64,000 bases of DNA from an uncultured Pelagibacteraceae bacterium (GCA_902604525.1 CACKYY010000003.1:22125-86124); one strand, 5' to 3'. Shown: positions 27,837 through 37,076, counted from the first letter of the stretch. Notes: generated by a model from the letters alone, not told the origin. Numbers and translations are program-made.

Positions 27837-27867
27837 AACCCCTACTTATTTTTGATAAATAGGGGTT
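27837..27867 (-). terminator. Hairpin/attenuator between dctP and dctQ
   Basis: A 13-bp stem (27837-27849 with 27855-27867, 5-nt loop). On the minus-strand RNA the one imperfect position is a G-U pair, so the stem is fully paired in the transcript, and nine U follow. It looks like a terminator, yet dctQ starts 7 bp later and uses a GGGG in the 3' arm as its likely ribosome site. Confidence 0.85.
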
Positions 27868-27881
27868 CTTTATATATTACT

Positions 27882-28892
27882 TTATTTAACTGCCAAAGCC
27901 ATTTCCATTAGTTTATCTCCACCTGGAACTTTTTCAGCAAAAGCTTTATGAGAAGATTTCTTTGCAATCTCTACCCATGCAGCATGATCTTTCTCGTCCA
28001 TGTAGACTAATTTAACGCCTGCAGCTTTATATGCATCCTCAAACTTTTTATCTAAATTCTCTACTTGAGCTGTCATATATTTTTCAGCTACTTTACCAGC
28101 AGCCATGAGTGCTTTTTGTTGTTTTGAATTTAAAGCATCATATGATTTTTTAGACATTAGAATTGGTTCATACATAAACCATAATCCAAATTTTCCTGGA
28201 GGTGTTGCACAAGTTACTTGCTCATAAATTTTATAACTTACAAAACTTCCTGAACTAGTATTTGCACCTGTTAATACACCTGTTTGAAGACCAGTATAAA
28301 TTTCAGATGAAGGCATACTTTGAATACCTGCACCAGCTGCTTCTAACATTTGGTTAAATGCTTTTCCTGCAGCTCTCATAACCTGTCCTTTTGCATCGCT
28401 TGGATTTTTGATACATTGAGACTTAGAGGCAAATCCGCCACCTAACCAAGCATCTGATAAAACAACTACACCTGCATCAGTTATAATTCTTTTAATTTCA
28501 GTCATCATAGGACCTTTATTAAATCTTAATGCGTGATCATGATTTTTTACAGTTCCCGGCATTAAAGTTGCATCAAATTCTGGATGGAATTTAGAAGCAT
28601 ACGCTAAAGGAAATGCAGAAATATCCAATTGACCAGTTGTCATTGGTTTCCATTGTTCTTTTGGTTTGTATAAAGATTTCGCTGGGTAAATTCTAATATC
28701 TATTCCAACGTTTGCTTTTTTAACTTCATCTGCAATTATTTGAACCATTTCGTGTCTTGGATCAAATGAGCCGTCAGCTCTTGGAGTTCCTGGCCATTGG
28801 TGACTTGCTTTTAAAGTTACGGCATAAGCAGAACCAATTAAAGTGAACGCAAGAACAAATGAAGTTAAACATAAAGATATTTTTTTTAACAT
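27882..28892 (-). CDS. dctP: TRAP transporter substrate-binding protein (DctP)
   Basis: 336-residue periplasmic binding protein with a signal peptide (MLKKISLCLTSFVLAFTLIGS..AYA). The mature part has the DctP fold: LKASHQWPG, IRIYPAKSLYKPKEQW, MTTGQLDISAFPLAYASKF and AAGAGIQSMPSSEIYTGLQTGV, where a conserved arginine before this block (GQVMRAAG) usually binds a carboxylate. So an organic acid ligand is likely. A strong GGGAG ribosome site precedes the start. It is first in the operon and followed by a hairpin, giving likely excess over DctQM. Confidence 0.93.
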   Translation of the reverse strand: MLKKISLCLTSFVLAFTLIGSAYAVTLKASHQWPGTPRADGSFDPRHEMVQIIADEVKKANVGIDIRIYPAKSLYKPKEQWKPMTTGQLDISAFPLAYASKFHPEFDATLMPGTVKNHDHALRFNKGPMMTEIKRIITDAGVVVLSDAWLGGGFASKSQCIKNPSDAKGQVMRAAGKAFNQMLEAAGAGIQSMPSSEIYTGLQTGVLTGANTSSGSFVSYKIYEQVTCATPPGKFGLWFMYEPILMSKKSYDALNSKQQKALMAAGKVAEKYMTAQVENLDKKFEDAYKAAGVKLVYMDEKDHAAWVEIAKKSSHKAFAEKVPGGDKLMEMALAVK

Positions 28893-28992
28893 TTAATTCT
28901 CCCTCTATTGTTATTTATGATAGTTGTATTAAAATGAAGATATCGTTAAGAGTCAAGTTAACAAAAAATACAATTAATTTTTAATACTAATT

Positions 28993-30138
28993 ATGGATGG
29001 ACCACTTAAAAACTTATTAGTAGTTGATTTAACAAGGGTTTTAGTTGGACCATATTGCACAATGATTTTATCAGATTTAGGTGCAAGAGTAATAAAGGTT
29101 GAGGCGCCTGAAATAGGAGATGACTCAAGAAAATTTGGACCTTTTATTGAAGATTATTCAGCCTATTTTATGTCTCTTAATAGAGGAAAAGAAAGTATAG
29201 CCTTAAATTTAAAAAATTCAGATGACAAGAAAATATTTAACAAAATTTTATCTAAAGCAGATATCTTAGTTGAAAATTTTAAACCAGGAACTTTAAAAAA
29301 ATGGGGATACGGCTGGGAAGAAGTTAACAAAAAGTTTCCTAAATTAATTTATGCTTCAGCATCTGGTTTTGGACAGACAGGTCCCTTAAAAGAATTACCA
29401 GCGTATGATATGGTCGTCCAAGGAATGGGTGGATTGATGAGTGTAACCGGTCAACCAAATTCAGAACCTACAAGAGTTGGTACTTCAATTGGTGATATTA
29501 CAGCTGGCTTGTTCACAGCAATAGGTATCAATGCTGCTTTATATGATAGACAAAAAACTGGTAAAGGGATGTATATAGATGTTTCAATGCTTGACTGTCA
29601 AATTGCAATTCTTGAAAATGCAATTGCAAGATATTTATCTAAAAATGAAATACCTAAACCAATGGGCTCAAGACACCCTTCTATAGCTCCATTTGAAGCA
29701 TTTAAAACTAAAGACAGTTATATAATCATTGCTGCTGGTAATGATAAATTATTTGAAAAACTTTGTAATATTTTAGAAGTTCCTGAAATGTATAATAATG
29801 AAAAATTTAACTCAAATTCTTCTAGGTCAAAAAATATGGATGAACTTAAAATAATTTTAGAAAATAAACTTTCTGCAAAATCAACAAATGAATGGGTTAG
29901 TCAAATGGAGAAAGATAAAATTCCTTGTGGTCCTATATTTAATATTAAAGAAGCTGTTGAAAATCCACAAGTTGAAGCAAGAAATATGATTGTAAAAGCT
30001 TATCATAAAGTAATAGGAGATTTTAGATTGGCAGGAAACCCTATTAAAATGTCTACATATGATGATCCTGATAAAAGAGGTGACATCCCTGATCTAGATG
30101 AGCACCGAGAAAAAATAATAAAAGAATTTGTAAATTAA
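28993..30138 (+). CDS. CaiB/BaiF family CoA-transferase (class III)
   Basis: 381 residues. Class III CoA-transferases move CoA between acids through an aspartyl intermediate. Seen: LVVDLTRVLVGPYCTMILSDLGARVIKVE at the start in part, NRGKESIALNLK, ENFKPGTLKKWGYGW, ASASGFGQTGP, AYDMVVQGMGGLMSVTG, and an IGDITAG segment whose Asp168 lies where the catalytic Asp is expected. It starts 100 bp from the divergent dctP, so shared control with the TRAP operon is plausible. Acid substrate unknown; a malonate-type acid is suggested by the context only. Confidence 0.88.
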   Translation: MDGPLKNLLVVDLTRVLVGPYCTMILSDLGARVIKVEAPEIGDDSRKFGPFIEDYSAYFMSLNRGKESIALNLKNSDDKKIFNKILSKADILVENFKPGTLKKWGYGWEEVNKKFPKLIYASASGFGQTGPLKELPAYDMVVQGMGGLMSVTGQPNSEPTRVGTSIGDITAGLFTAIGINAALYDRQKTGKGMYIDVSMLDCQIAILENAIARYLSKNEIPKPMGSRHPSIAPFEAFKTKDSYIIIAAGNDKLFEKLCNILEVPEMYNNEKFNSNSSRSKNMDELKIILENKLSAKSTNEWVSQMEKDKIPCGPIFNIKEAVENPQVEARNMIVKAYHKVIGDFRLAGNPIKMSTYDDPDKRGDIPDLDEHREKIIKEFVN

Positions 30139-30141
30139 AAT

Positions 30142-30663
30142 TTATTGATCTTCTTGAGTATCTTCATTAGCTGGCTCTTCGCTATCTGAAACTTCGTCTA
30201 AAGATACTTCACCATCTTCATTCATAGTTTCTTCACCAACTGAACTATCGATATCAGCTTTAGCAGTTTCAGATAATTCTGCTAAATCTTCTTTTGTAAC
30301 TTGAATTTTTTCTGGAGTTTTTCTTGCTCTTTTTGATGGAAGAATTGGGGTTCCACTTTTAGAAATTTCTCCTTTGTATAAATTCTCAAAATCATCACCT
30401 ATATCTTCATCATCTTCTGCAGTGTCATCAACTTGTTCAACGTGTTTTCTAAGTTTATAAACAGCACTATCGGTTAGATCAGATACTTGAATTTTTTCTT
30501 CTGCAATTTCTCTTAACGAAATAACTGTATTTTTATCATTATCTCTATCAATTGTTGGTTCTATACCAGCATTTAATTGAGTGGCTCTTTCTTTAGCTAC
30601 TAATACTAATTCATAGGGACTATCTACTTTATCGATGCAGTCTTCTACAGTTACTCTTGCCAT
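30142..30663 (-). CDS. rpoZ: RNA polymerase omega subunit with long acidic tail
   Basis: 173 residues. The N-terminal 70 residues are a clear omega subunit ([31 protein letters not shown], then [14 protein letters not shown]), which helps assemble RNA polymerase. The remaining 100 residues are low-complexity and highly acidic, with a short basic patch ([14 protein letters not shown]) in the middle. Typical omega proteins are 80-130 residues, so the tail is long. It is a single gene, convergent with the CoA-transferase (3 bp gap) and 43 bp after the MFS gene on the same strand. Confidence 0.93.
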   Translation of the reverse strand: MARVTVEDCIDKVDSPYELVLVAKERATQLNAGIEPTIDRDNDKNTVISLREIAEEKIQVSDLTDSAVYKLRKHVEQVDDTAEDDEDIGDDFENLYKGEISKSGTPILPSKRARKTPEKIQVTKEDLAELSETAKADIDSSVGEETMNEDGEVSLDEVSDSEEPANEDTQEDQ

Positions 30664-30706
30664 GCGCAGTATCTATACAGTGAGACCTATAAAATCAAGG
30701 AGTTTT

Positions 30707-31912
30707 TTATCTATATTGAGGATTTAGCTTACTTCTAACTAAATAAAGCAGAATTATTGAGGTCAAAATATATGCCCCTGAAACAATAGCTATTTGCTCA
30801 ATTGAAAATTTAATATCTATAAGAATACCAAATAATGCTGTTCCAAAAGCAGTAGCAAATACCATTAAAGCTGTTGTGAGAGCTTTAATAGATCCAATAT
30901 GCTTCACACCATAAATTTCAGCCCATGTAGATGATCCTAAAACATTAGCTAGGCCGTTAGTAACACCTAACAAACCAAAGAAAAAAAATGATGAAATCTC
31001 AACATCAAAATAGAAAAGGACTACAGTTGAAAAAAAAAGAGGAACATTCATATAAATTAATAATTTTCTGCTAGTAAATTTATCAATCAAGAAACCTGAA
31101 ATAAATAATGTTACCACAGATAATATTGAGTAAACCATGAAAGATTGTGCAATTACATATGGGCCCCAACCTTTTGAACTGGTTATAAAAGATTGGTAAA
31201 CAAATGTACCTGTTGCAATCCAGGGCATAGCTAACATGGTCATACAAATAATATAAAATCTGTAATCTTTCAAAACTTCAATTCTTTTCCATTGTTTTAT
31301 TGGTTTGGTGATAATTTCATTATTGCTTTCTTCTCTCGTATCAAGTTTAACTTCTTTGACTAAAAAATATGTAGCAATTGGTAAAACTATAATTACTAAA
31401 ATAGAAATAGAAACCCAAATATCTCTCCAGTGAATAAATGTAAGTAAAAAAACAATTAAAACAGGCAATATAAATTCTGCTAAAGATAAACCTAACCAGC
31501 CTGTGCTTAAAGCTCTACCTCGATTTTTTTCAAAAAACCGAGAAATTGTTGTAGTCGCAGTGTGGCTTGATAAACCTTGTCCTGATAATCGCATTAAAAA
31601 AATTCCAATAAACAAAAAAATAACAGAGGAAATTTTTGAAAATATGAAACAAGAAATTGATAAAAATATAATTACATAAGATGCAAATTTTAATATATTC
31701 ACGTCATCTATTTTTTTTCCAATCCAAACTAGAACAATACTACTTAATAATGTTGCAGATGCATAGATTGAGCCAAATTGTCCGTGTGTAATTGATAAAG
31801 CATCCCTAATACTTGAATTAAATAAACCAAGAAAAAAACTCTGTCCAAAACTAGAAAAAAATGTAAAAATAAAACCGAATATAATTACTTTTAAACTTAA
31901 ACTTTTAAACAT
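30707..31912 (-). CDS. MFS transporter
   Basis: 401 residues with about 12 membrane helices and a central charged loop (residues 190-215, EVKLDTREESNNE), typical of the major facilitator superfamily. A motif-A-like segment (WIGKKIDDVN) lies between helices 2 and 3, and a second-half counterpart is ISGFLIDKFTSRKLL. The arginine-rich RLSGQGLSSHTATTTISRFFEKNRGRALS stretch (helix 4 to 5, part shown) resembles monocarboxylate/oxalate-type carriers. Substrate unknown. The start lies 11 bp from the divergent dehydrogenase gene. Confidence 0.85.
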   Translation of the reverse strand: MFKSLSLKVIIFGFIFTFFSSFGQSFFLGLFNSSIRDALSITHGQFGSIYASATLLSSIVLVWIGKKIDDVNILKFASYVIIFLSISCFIFSKISSVIFLFIGIFLMRLSGQGLSSHTATTTISRFFEKNRGRALSTGWLGLSLAEFILPVLIVFLLTFIHWRDIWVSISILVIIVLPIATYFLVKEVKLDTREESNNEIITKPIKQWKRIEVLKDYRFYIICMTMLAMPWIATGTFVYQSFITSSKGWGPYVIAQSFMVYSILSVVTLFISGFLIDKFTSRKLLIYMNVPLFFSTVVLFYFDVEISSFFFFGLLGVTNGLANVLGSSTWAEIYGVKHIGSIKALTTALMVFATAFGTALFGILIDIKFSIEQIAIVSGAYILTSIILLYLVRSKLNPQYR

Positions 31913-31923
31913 AGATAAAAATT

Positions 31924-32793
31924 ATGACTTGTAATGTTGCTTTCATAGGTCTTGGGGTCATGGGTTACCCGATGGCTGGTTATATATCAAAAGCCGGACA
32001 CAATGTAACTGTTTTTAATAGAACTAAATCAAAAGCTGAAAAATGGATAAATGAATACAAAGGTAAAATGGCTGAAACACCAGCTGAAGCTGCAAAAGAC
32101 TCTGAATATATTTTTACGTGCGTTGGAAATGATAATGATTTAAGAGAAGTTACATTTGGTGATAGTGGTGCATTTAAAACAATTAAAAAGGGGTCAGTTT
32201 ACATTGATAACACCACTGCCTCAGCCACAATAGCTAGAGAAATTCATGAATATGCAAAAAAAAATGGTTTTGGTTCTTTAGATGCACCAGTCTCAGGTGG
32301 GCAAGCTGGAGCTGAAAATGGTGCACTTACAGTTATGATTGGTGGAGATCAAGCTGATTTCGAAAAAGCGAAAGATAAAATTGATTGTTACAGTAAAAAA
32401 ATGAAATTATTGGGAGGTCCTGGTAATGGTCAGCTAGCAAAAATGGTTAACCAAATTTGCATTGCTGGTTTAGTTCAAGGTCTGTCAGAAGCTATCAATT
32501 TTGGAATGAGAGCTCGATTAAATATGGAAGATGTTATTGAAGTTATTTCAAAAGGTGCAGCTCAATCGTGGCAAATGGAAAATAGATACAAAACCATGAT
32601 TGATGATAAATTTGAATTTGGGTTTGCGGTAGATTGGATGAGAAAAGATCTTAAAATTGCCATGGATGAAGCTAAAAATAATGGGTCTCTGTTACCTGTG
32701 ACTGAGCTAGTTGATAAATATTACGGAGAGATTCAGGAAATGGGTGGTAATAGATGGGATACTTCAAGTTTAATAAGAAGGTTTAGAAAATAG
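31924..32793 (+). CDS. 3-hydroxyisobutyrate dehydrogenase family oxidoreductase
   Basis: 289 residues of the beta-hydroxyacid dehydrogenase family. The NAD(P)-binding motif IGLGVMGYPMAGYI opens the protein; NRTKSKAEKW at the second strand suggests NADP preference. The substrate signature DAPVSGGQAGAENGALTVMIGG (part) lies near residue 120, and GGPGNGQLAKMVNQICIAG contains the catalytic Lys. This fits 3-hydroxyisobutyrate dehydrogenase, tartronate semialdehyde reductase or a relative; sequence alone does not separate them. It forms a unit with the flavin-oxidase-like gene 5 bp downstream. Confidence 0.85.
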   Translation: MTCNVAFIGLGVMGYPMAGYISKAGHNVTVFNRTKSKAEKWINEYKGKMAETPAEAAKDSEYIFTCVGNDNDLREVTFGDSGAFKTIKKGSVYIDNTTASATIAREIHEYAKKNGFGSLDAPVSGGQAGAENGALTVMIGGDQADFEKAKDKIDCYSKKMKLLGGPGNGQLAKMVNQICIAGLVQGLSEAINFGMRARLNMEDVIEVISKGAAQSWQMENRYKTMIDDKFEFGFAVDWMRKDLKIAMDEAKNNGSLLPVTELVDKYYGEIQEMGGNRWDTSSLIRRFRK

Positions 32794-32798
32794 ATAGT

Positions 32799-33398
32799 AT
32801 GCAACCGGCATACTACGAAGATTTCAGTGAAATAAAAAAAAAGATTTGGCATTTGTTAGAGGATGCTGTTTCAAACCGTAATTCTCAATTTAGAATACCT
32901 TCTTTTATGTGTGGTTACGGCTCAGACATAGATGGGAGAATTGTTGTTTTAAGAAAAGCTGATAAAGAAAATAATGTAGTTCAATTTCACAGCGATATCA
33001 GATCAGATAAAATTAATATAATTAAAAAAAATTCTAATGCAGCAATGTTATTTTACGATAAAGAAGAAAAAATTCAGGTCAGATTAAAAGTTGAATGTAT
33101 TGTAAATCATGAAAATGACATTACAAAAAAATCTTGGGAAAAAACTCAACATATAAGTAGAAAATGTTATTTAGTTGACAGTGGTCCTGGTACAATCTCA
33201 AATGAGCCAACTTCTGGTCTAAAACCTGAGCTTGATAATTTTGAATATACAAAAGAGCAAAGCGAAGAAGGCTATAAAAATTTTACTGTTATTCAATGTA
33301 AAATTAAGTCTATTGAATGGTTATACTTAGCAGCTAAAGGACATAGAAGAGCCAGATTTGATTTAGAAAATAATAAAGATAATTGGCTAGTTCCTTAA
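32799..33398 (+). CDS. Pyridoxamine 5'-phosphate oxidase-like FMN-binding protein
   Basis: 199 residues of the split-barrel FMN-binding family. Segments matching are FRIPSFMCGYGSDIDGRIVVLRKADKENNVVQFHSDIRSDKI (taken in part), MLFYDKEEKIQVRLKVECI, and a C-terminal WLYLAAKGHRRARFDL. This resembles PdxH-related proteins, but the spacing differs from true PdxH, so it may be a general oxidase or reductase. It follows the dehydrogenase gene by 5 bp and ends in a shared TTAA with the convergent secreted-protein gene. Confidence 0.75.
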   Translation: MQPAYYEDFSEIKKKIWHLLEDAVSNRNSQFRIPSFMCGYGSDIDGRIVVLRKADKENNVVQFHSDIRSDKINIIKKNSNAAMLFYDKEEKIQVRLKVECIVNHENDITKKSWEKTQHISRKCYLVDSGPGTISNEPTSGLKPELDNFEYTKEQSEEGYKNFTVIQCKIKSIEWLYLAAKGHRRARFDLENNKDNWLVP

Positions 33399-34666
33399 TA
33401 ATTAATTTTTTGTAAAATATTCCCTTCAACACCTAAAAGATAATAACCCTGACTATCTTTACTGAAATTTCTCGTAGAGCAACTTGGACCAAATCTTGTC
33501 TTCCAATTATATCTTCCAGCATCTTTTAATTTATTTATGATTTTTAAATAATTTGGATGCTTATATTTTCCAAGCTCAAATAAGCAAAAAATTTTATACG
33601 GATCATATGGATTTTCTCTAGTAGGTGTTATGTAAACTGAGTCCATTAATTGTGGACACATCTCTATGTCGTGCGCATAGATTTTTCCAATTCTAGGACT
33701 ACTAGGATCTACTGAATTTAACATTAACCTTGAGTCTCTGTTCGTATAATGATTATTTTTTATCCCTGGTATACAATTTGTTCCCATCCCTTGGGTATGA
33801 AGTAATTCATGCAATGCAATTGCAGCTTTTCTTTTGTCAGTACCAACAGATTTATTTCGTAAAAATATTGAACCAAATCCTACTCCTGCCTCTCCACCGT
33901 CGACACTATTGATATCAGCGAAATTAAAATAAATTTTTTTATTATTTGTTTGACCTTTTTTTTTATATAAAAAAGGTGTTATGCTATTGTTGGCGTATTT
34001 ATGAAGATTTTTAAAGTTTTTATCCATTCTTATAAAAGTAATATCTAATTTTCCATCTGATCTATAATCTAGCTTGTATTTACGTGGAACCTTGTCGCCT
34101 TTTTTATTTTTACTAGTAGAAATTTCCATCCATTTATTTGCCATTAAAATAATTTTTTCCATTTTCCCATTTATATCTAATTCTCTATCTTCACTATCTT
34201 TGGCTAATAGATAGTTAAAATGAATTTGGTAATCATCATTTACATCAGGTTGATCCTCAAAAAATCTTCCAGGTTTTTTGTCATTTTCATCAATTTCCAA
34301 ATTCATATTTGCACTTGCAACAGGTTCATCAATTTTTGTCCAAACAATTTTGTCGTTAATTGCAAACAAAAAACATTCATTTTGAGTGTATTTTTTTGCT
34401 CCTTTCATACAGTTTTTGTATGCTTGTTCATGTGCTTTATCATTTATTTCTTTTACAATTTTAAATCCAGTTGCCCATCCTCCTTCACTTGTTGATCCAT
34501 AAAAAATTAATTTTTGTTTCTTTTTTTGAGATTTCTTAAGTTGTTTTTTGTACCATTCTTCAAAATCATTCCAATAATGAATCTCTCCTGAACCTGGGAC
34601 TTTAATTTCTGCAAAAATATTGTTTGTTAAAAATAAGGAAAATAAAATTATAATAAACTTTTTCAT
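33395..34666 (-). CDS. Secreted protein with HExxH zinc-peptidase-like motif
   Basis: 423 residues with a signal peptide (MKKFIIILFSLFLTNNIFA). I do not recognise a named family. Around residue 287 there is IALHELLHTQGMGTN, an HExxHxxG motif resembling metzincin zinc sites, though the usual third ligand (H or D) is not at the expected place. A LMLNSVD segment about 30 residues later could be a Met-turn. The N-terminal third is lysine-rich and contains a repeat of short acidic and basic patches. It stands alone between convergent and divergent neighbours. An exported protease is the best inference. Confidence 0.6.
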   Translation of the reverse strand: MKKFIIILFSLFLTNNIFAEIKVPGSGEIHYWNDFEEWYKKQLKKSQKKKQKLIFYGSTSEGGWATGFKIVKEINDKAHEQAYKNCMKGAKKYTQNECFLFAINDKIVWTKIDEPVASANMNLEIDENDKKPGRFFEDQPDVNDDYQIHFNYLLAKDSEDRELDINGKMEKIILMANKWMEISTSKNKKGDKVPRKYKLDYRSDGKLDITFIRMDKNFKNLHKYANNSITPFLYKKKGQTNNKKIYFNFADINSVDGGEAGVGFGSIFLRNKSVGTDKRKAAIALHELLHTQGMGTNCIPGIKNNHYTNRDSRLMLNSVDPSSPRIGKIYAHDIEMCPQLMDSVYITPTRENPYDPYKIFCLFELGKYKHPNYLKIINKLKDAGRYNWKTRFGPSCSTRNFSKDSQGYYLLGVEGNILQKINY

Positions 34667-34789
34667 ATCAAAGATATTAAATCAGAAAAATCGCAAAAAA
34701 AACAGTATTTATAGAATTTTTATTGAGACAATTTGTAAAAGAAAATTGTATCATCTCATGCTAGGTTATTAGTTTTAAAGGAGGAAATA

Positions 34790-35116
34790 ATGAAAGCATA
34801 TATAATGGGAAACTACACTGAAAAAGCTTTTCAAGGTTTTTTAAAAGATCCTAAAAGTGATAGAAAAGCAGTTGTAGAACAATTAACAAAAGCAATGGGT
34901 GGAACAATGCATAGTATGGACATCGTTCGTGGTTCATATGACTTTGTTGTTGTAAATGAATTAACTAGTTTTGAAGATTTTGCAGCAGTTAAGCTTGTAG
35001 TGGAAGCTTCAGGTGCTGTTAAAAATTTAACAATGTTAGAAGCAATAGACTTTAATAAAGCTACAACTAAAGCAAGTGAAGTTGCTTCAGGTGCATATAA
35101 AGCGCCAGGTCAATAA
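34790..35116 (+). CDS. GYD domain protein
   Basis: 108 residues with the GYD-domain pattern: YIMGNYTEKAFQGFLKDP, a central GGTMHSMDIVRGSYDFVVV and EDFAAVKLVVEASGAVKNLTMLEA. Function of the family is unknown; the fold is a small ferredoxin-like domain. A perfect AAGGAGG ribosome site 5 bp before ATG suggests high expression. It is a single gene, 123 bp from the divergent secreted protein and convergent with DUF779. Confidence 0.8.
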   Translation: MKAYIMGNYTEKAFQGFLKDPKSDRKAVVEQLTKAMGGTMHSMDIVRGSYDFVVVNELTSFEDFAAVKLVVEASGAVKNLTMLEAIDFNKATTKASEVASGAYKAPGQ

Positions 35117-35126
35117 TTAAGATTGA

Positions 35127-35477
35127 TTAATTTTTTTTGTCGTTATCGACTACTAAGCAGATTTCTGATTTAGTCAGAAATCTGCGACCTGTTCCATTAT
35201 CTAATGAGAACATGCCCCCTATTCCTTTAACAGCATCTATTGTTAAATCAGTATGTTTCCACTTTTCATATTGATCTGCATTCATATAAAAAGGCACTCC
35301 ACCAATTTCACCTAATTTCAAATCATTGTCGCCTAATGGAAATTCACCTTCTTGAAAACACATTGGCGCACTACCATCACAACAGCCACCAGATTGATGA
35401 AACATTAATTTTTCACCATATTTTTCTTGCAGCTCAGATAATAGATTTAATGCTGAATTAGTTGCGGATACTTTCAT
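35127..35477 (-). CDS. DUF779 protein
   Basis: About 116 residues. Matches DUF779, a family found next to aldehyde dehydrogenases: LMFHQSGGCCDGSAPMCFQEGEF (part) with paired Cys, VPFYMNADQYEKWKHTDL, and DAVKGIGGMFSLDNGTGRRFLT. The start at ATG 35477 (MKVSATNSA) suits the family; an upstream ATG at 35495 lies inside a hairpin arm and adds six residues. It follows the aldehyde dehydrogenase gene in the same transcript direction, as in other proteobacteria. The Cys cluster hints at a metal or redox role. Confidence 0.85.
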   Translation of the reverse strand: MKVSATNSALNLLSELQEKYGEKLMFHQSGGCCDGSAPMCFQEGEFPLGDNDLKLGEIGGVPFYMNADQYEKWKHTDLTIDAVKGIGGMFSLDNGTGRRFLTKSEICLVVDNDKKN

Positions 35478-35488
35478 TTTTAAACTAC

Positions 35489-35513
35489 GGCCCATGATTT
35501 AGAATCATGGGCC
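35489..35513 (-). promoter_or_regulatory. Perfect 11-bp hairpin between aldehyde dehydrogenase and DUF779
   Basis: Arms 35489-35499 and 35503-35513 are exactly complementary with a 3-nt loop. No T run follows on either strand, so it is not a classic terminator. An in-frame ATG for DUF779 (35495) lies in the 3' arm of the transcript. Confidence 0.7.
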
Positions 35514-35531
35514 AGTATATATTATTATTTA

Positions 35532-37076
35532 TTAAAAGAAGCCTAATTTCTTCTCAGCATAAGAAACATGTAAGTTCTTATTCTGCCTGTAGTGATCAAG
35601 CATCATTTTGTGAGTTTCTCTTCCCACACCTGATTGTTTGTAACCACCAAATGGAGAGTGAGCTGGATAAGCATGATAACAATTTGTCCATACTATTCCT
35701 GCTTGTATTGCTCTACCCATTCTGTAAGCAATATTTCCATTTCTAGTCCAAACACCTGCACCTAAACCATAAAGAGTATCATTAGCAATTTCTAATGCTT
35801 CTGCTTCATCTTTAAATTTAATTACAGATACTACAGGTCCAAAGATTTCTTCTTGTGAAATCCGAGATTTGTTATTGGTTTCAAAAATAGTTGGTTGGAT
35901 ATAATTTCCTTTTTCCAACCCACTATTAAGTTTACCAACTTCACCTCCAGCAAGAACTTTAGCACCCTCTTTTTTACCAAGATCTAGATAAGATTTAATC
36001 TTCTCCATTTGCTCAACTGAAGCTTGTGCTCCAATCATAGTCTCCATTTTCAACGGATTATCTTGGATAACAGCTTTTGTTCTAGCGATACATTTTTCCA
36101 TGAATTTATCATAAATAGATTCTTGGACTAATGCTCTACTTGGACAAGTACAAACCTCACCTTGGTTTAGATTAAACATTACAAAACCTTCAACACACTT
36201 ATCTAAAAAATCATCATCTTTATCCATGATGTCTTCAAAGAAAATATTAGGAGACTTGCCACCTAACTCAAGAGTGATTGGAATAATGTTTTGTGCAGCA
36301 TACTGCATGATCAATCTTCCAGTTGTAGTTTCACCAGTGAATGCAACTTTAGCTACTCTCTTAGATGAAGCTAAAGGTTTTCCTGCTTCTAAACCAAAAC
36401 CGCTTACAATGTTTACAACTCCTGGAGGTAATAAATCTCCAATTAATTCCATCATAACCATAATTGATGCTGGCGTTTGTTCTGCTGGTTTAAGAACAGA
36501 GCAATTTCCTGCAGCTAAAGCTGGTGCTAATTTCCATGTAGCCATTAATAATGGGAAGTTCCACGGAACTATTTGAGCTACAACTCCTAAAGGCTCAGGG
36601 ATATTGTAAGAGTATTGTGAGTTACTTATTTCAGCAACAGAACCCTCTTCTGCTCTAATTACTCCAGCAAAATATCTCCAGTGATCAATCACTAAAGCTA
36701 TGTCTGCAGCCATACATTCTCTAATTGGTTTACCGTTGTCTAAACACTCAGCAACTGCAAGCATGTCTTTATTTTGCTCAAGAACATCAGCTATTTTATT
36801 TAGGATAATTGATCTTGTTGTAATATCTGTTTTTCCCCACTCTGGAAAAGCTGCATGAGCTGCATCTAATGCTGCTTCAACATCTTTTTCATTTGATCTA
36901 GCTACTGAACAGATAATTTCGTTTGATATCGGACTTGGATTATCAAAATATTTACCTGATAACGGCTCTACAAATTTCCCATTTATAAAGTTTCCATATT
37001 TTGCTTTATATGGAAATTCTACTTTTAGATGAGATGTGTCTAGAGCTGATGACACTTTTAATGCTTCTGCACTCAT
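35532..37076 (-). CDS. NAD-dependent aldehyde dehydrogenase
   Basis: About 513 residues from ATG 37076, which has a strong AGGAGAG site 7 bp before it. The frame stays open for 63 more lysine-rich codons upstream. Aldehyde dehydrogenase motifs: [28 protein letters not shown], the catalytic [13 protein letters not shown], and [14 protein letters not shown] with the nucleophilic Cys. The C-terminus is [22 protein letters not shown] (part). The AldB/ExaC subtype is often paired with DUF779, as here. It likely oxidises short aldehydes to acids with NAD. Confidence 0.93.
   Translation of the reverse strand: MSAEALKVSSALDTSHLKVEFPYKAKYGNFINGKFVEPLSGKYFDNPSPISNEIICSVARSNEKDVEAALDAAHAAFPEWGKTDITTRSIILNKIADVLEQNKDMLAVAECLDNGKPIRECMAADIALVIDHWRYFAGVIRAEEGSVAEISNSQYSYNIPEPLGVVAQIVPWNFPLLMATWKLAPALAAGNCSVLKPAEQTPASIMVMMELIGDLLPPGVVNIVSGFGLEAGKPLASSKRVAKVAFTGETTTGRLIMQYAAQNIIPITLELGGKSPNIFFEDIMDKDDDFLDKCVEGFVMFNLNQGEVCTCPSRALVQESIYDKFMEKCIARTKAVIQDNPLKMETMIGAQASVEQMEKIKSYLDLGKKEGAKVLAGGEVGKLNSGLEKGNYIQPTIFETNNKSRISQEEIFGPVVSVIKFKDEAEALEIANDTLYGLGAGVWTRNGNIAYRMGRAIQAGIVWTNCYHAYPAHSPFGGYKQSGVGRETHKMMLDHYRQNKNLHVSYAEKKLGFF

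Noticed and set aside
35100..35140. Terminator between the GYD and DUF779 genes
   Set aside because: Only a 5-bp all-AT stem before a T run that overlaps the DUF779 stop; too weak to list.
36226..36576. 116-residue frame opposite aldehyde dehydrogenase
   Set aside because: Complement of the conserved catalytic region; no start signal and no family match.
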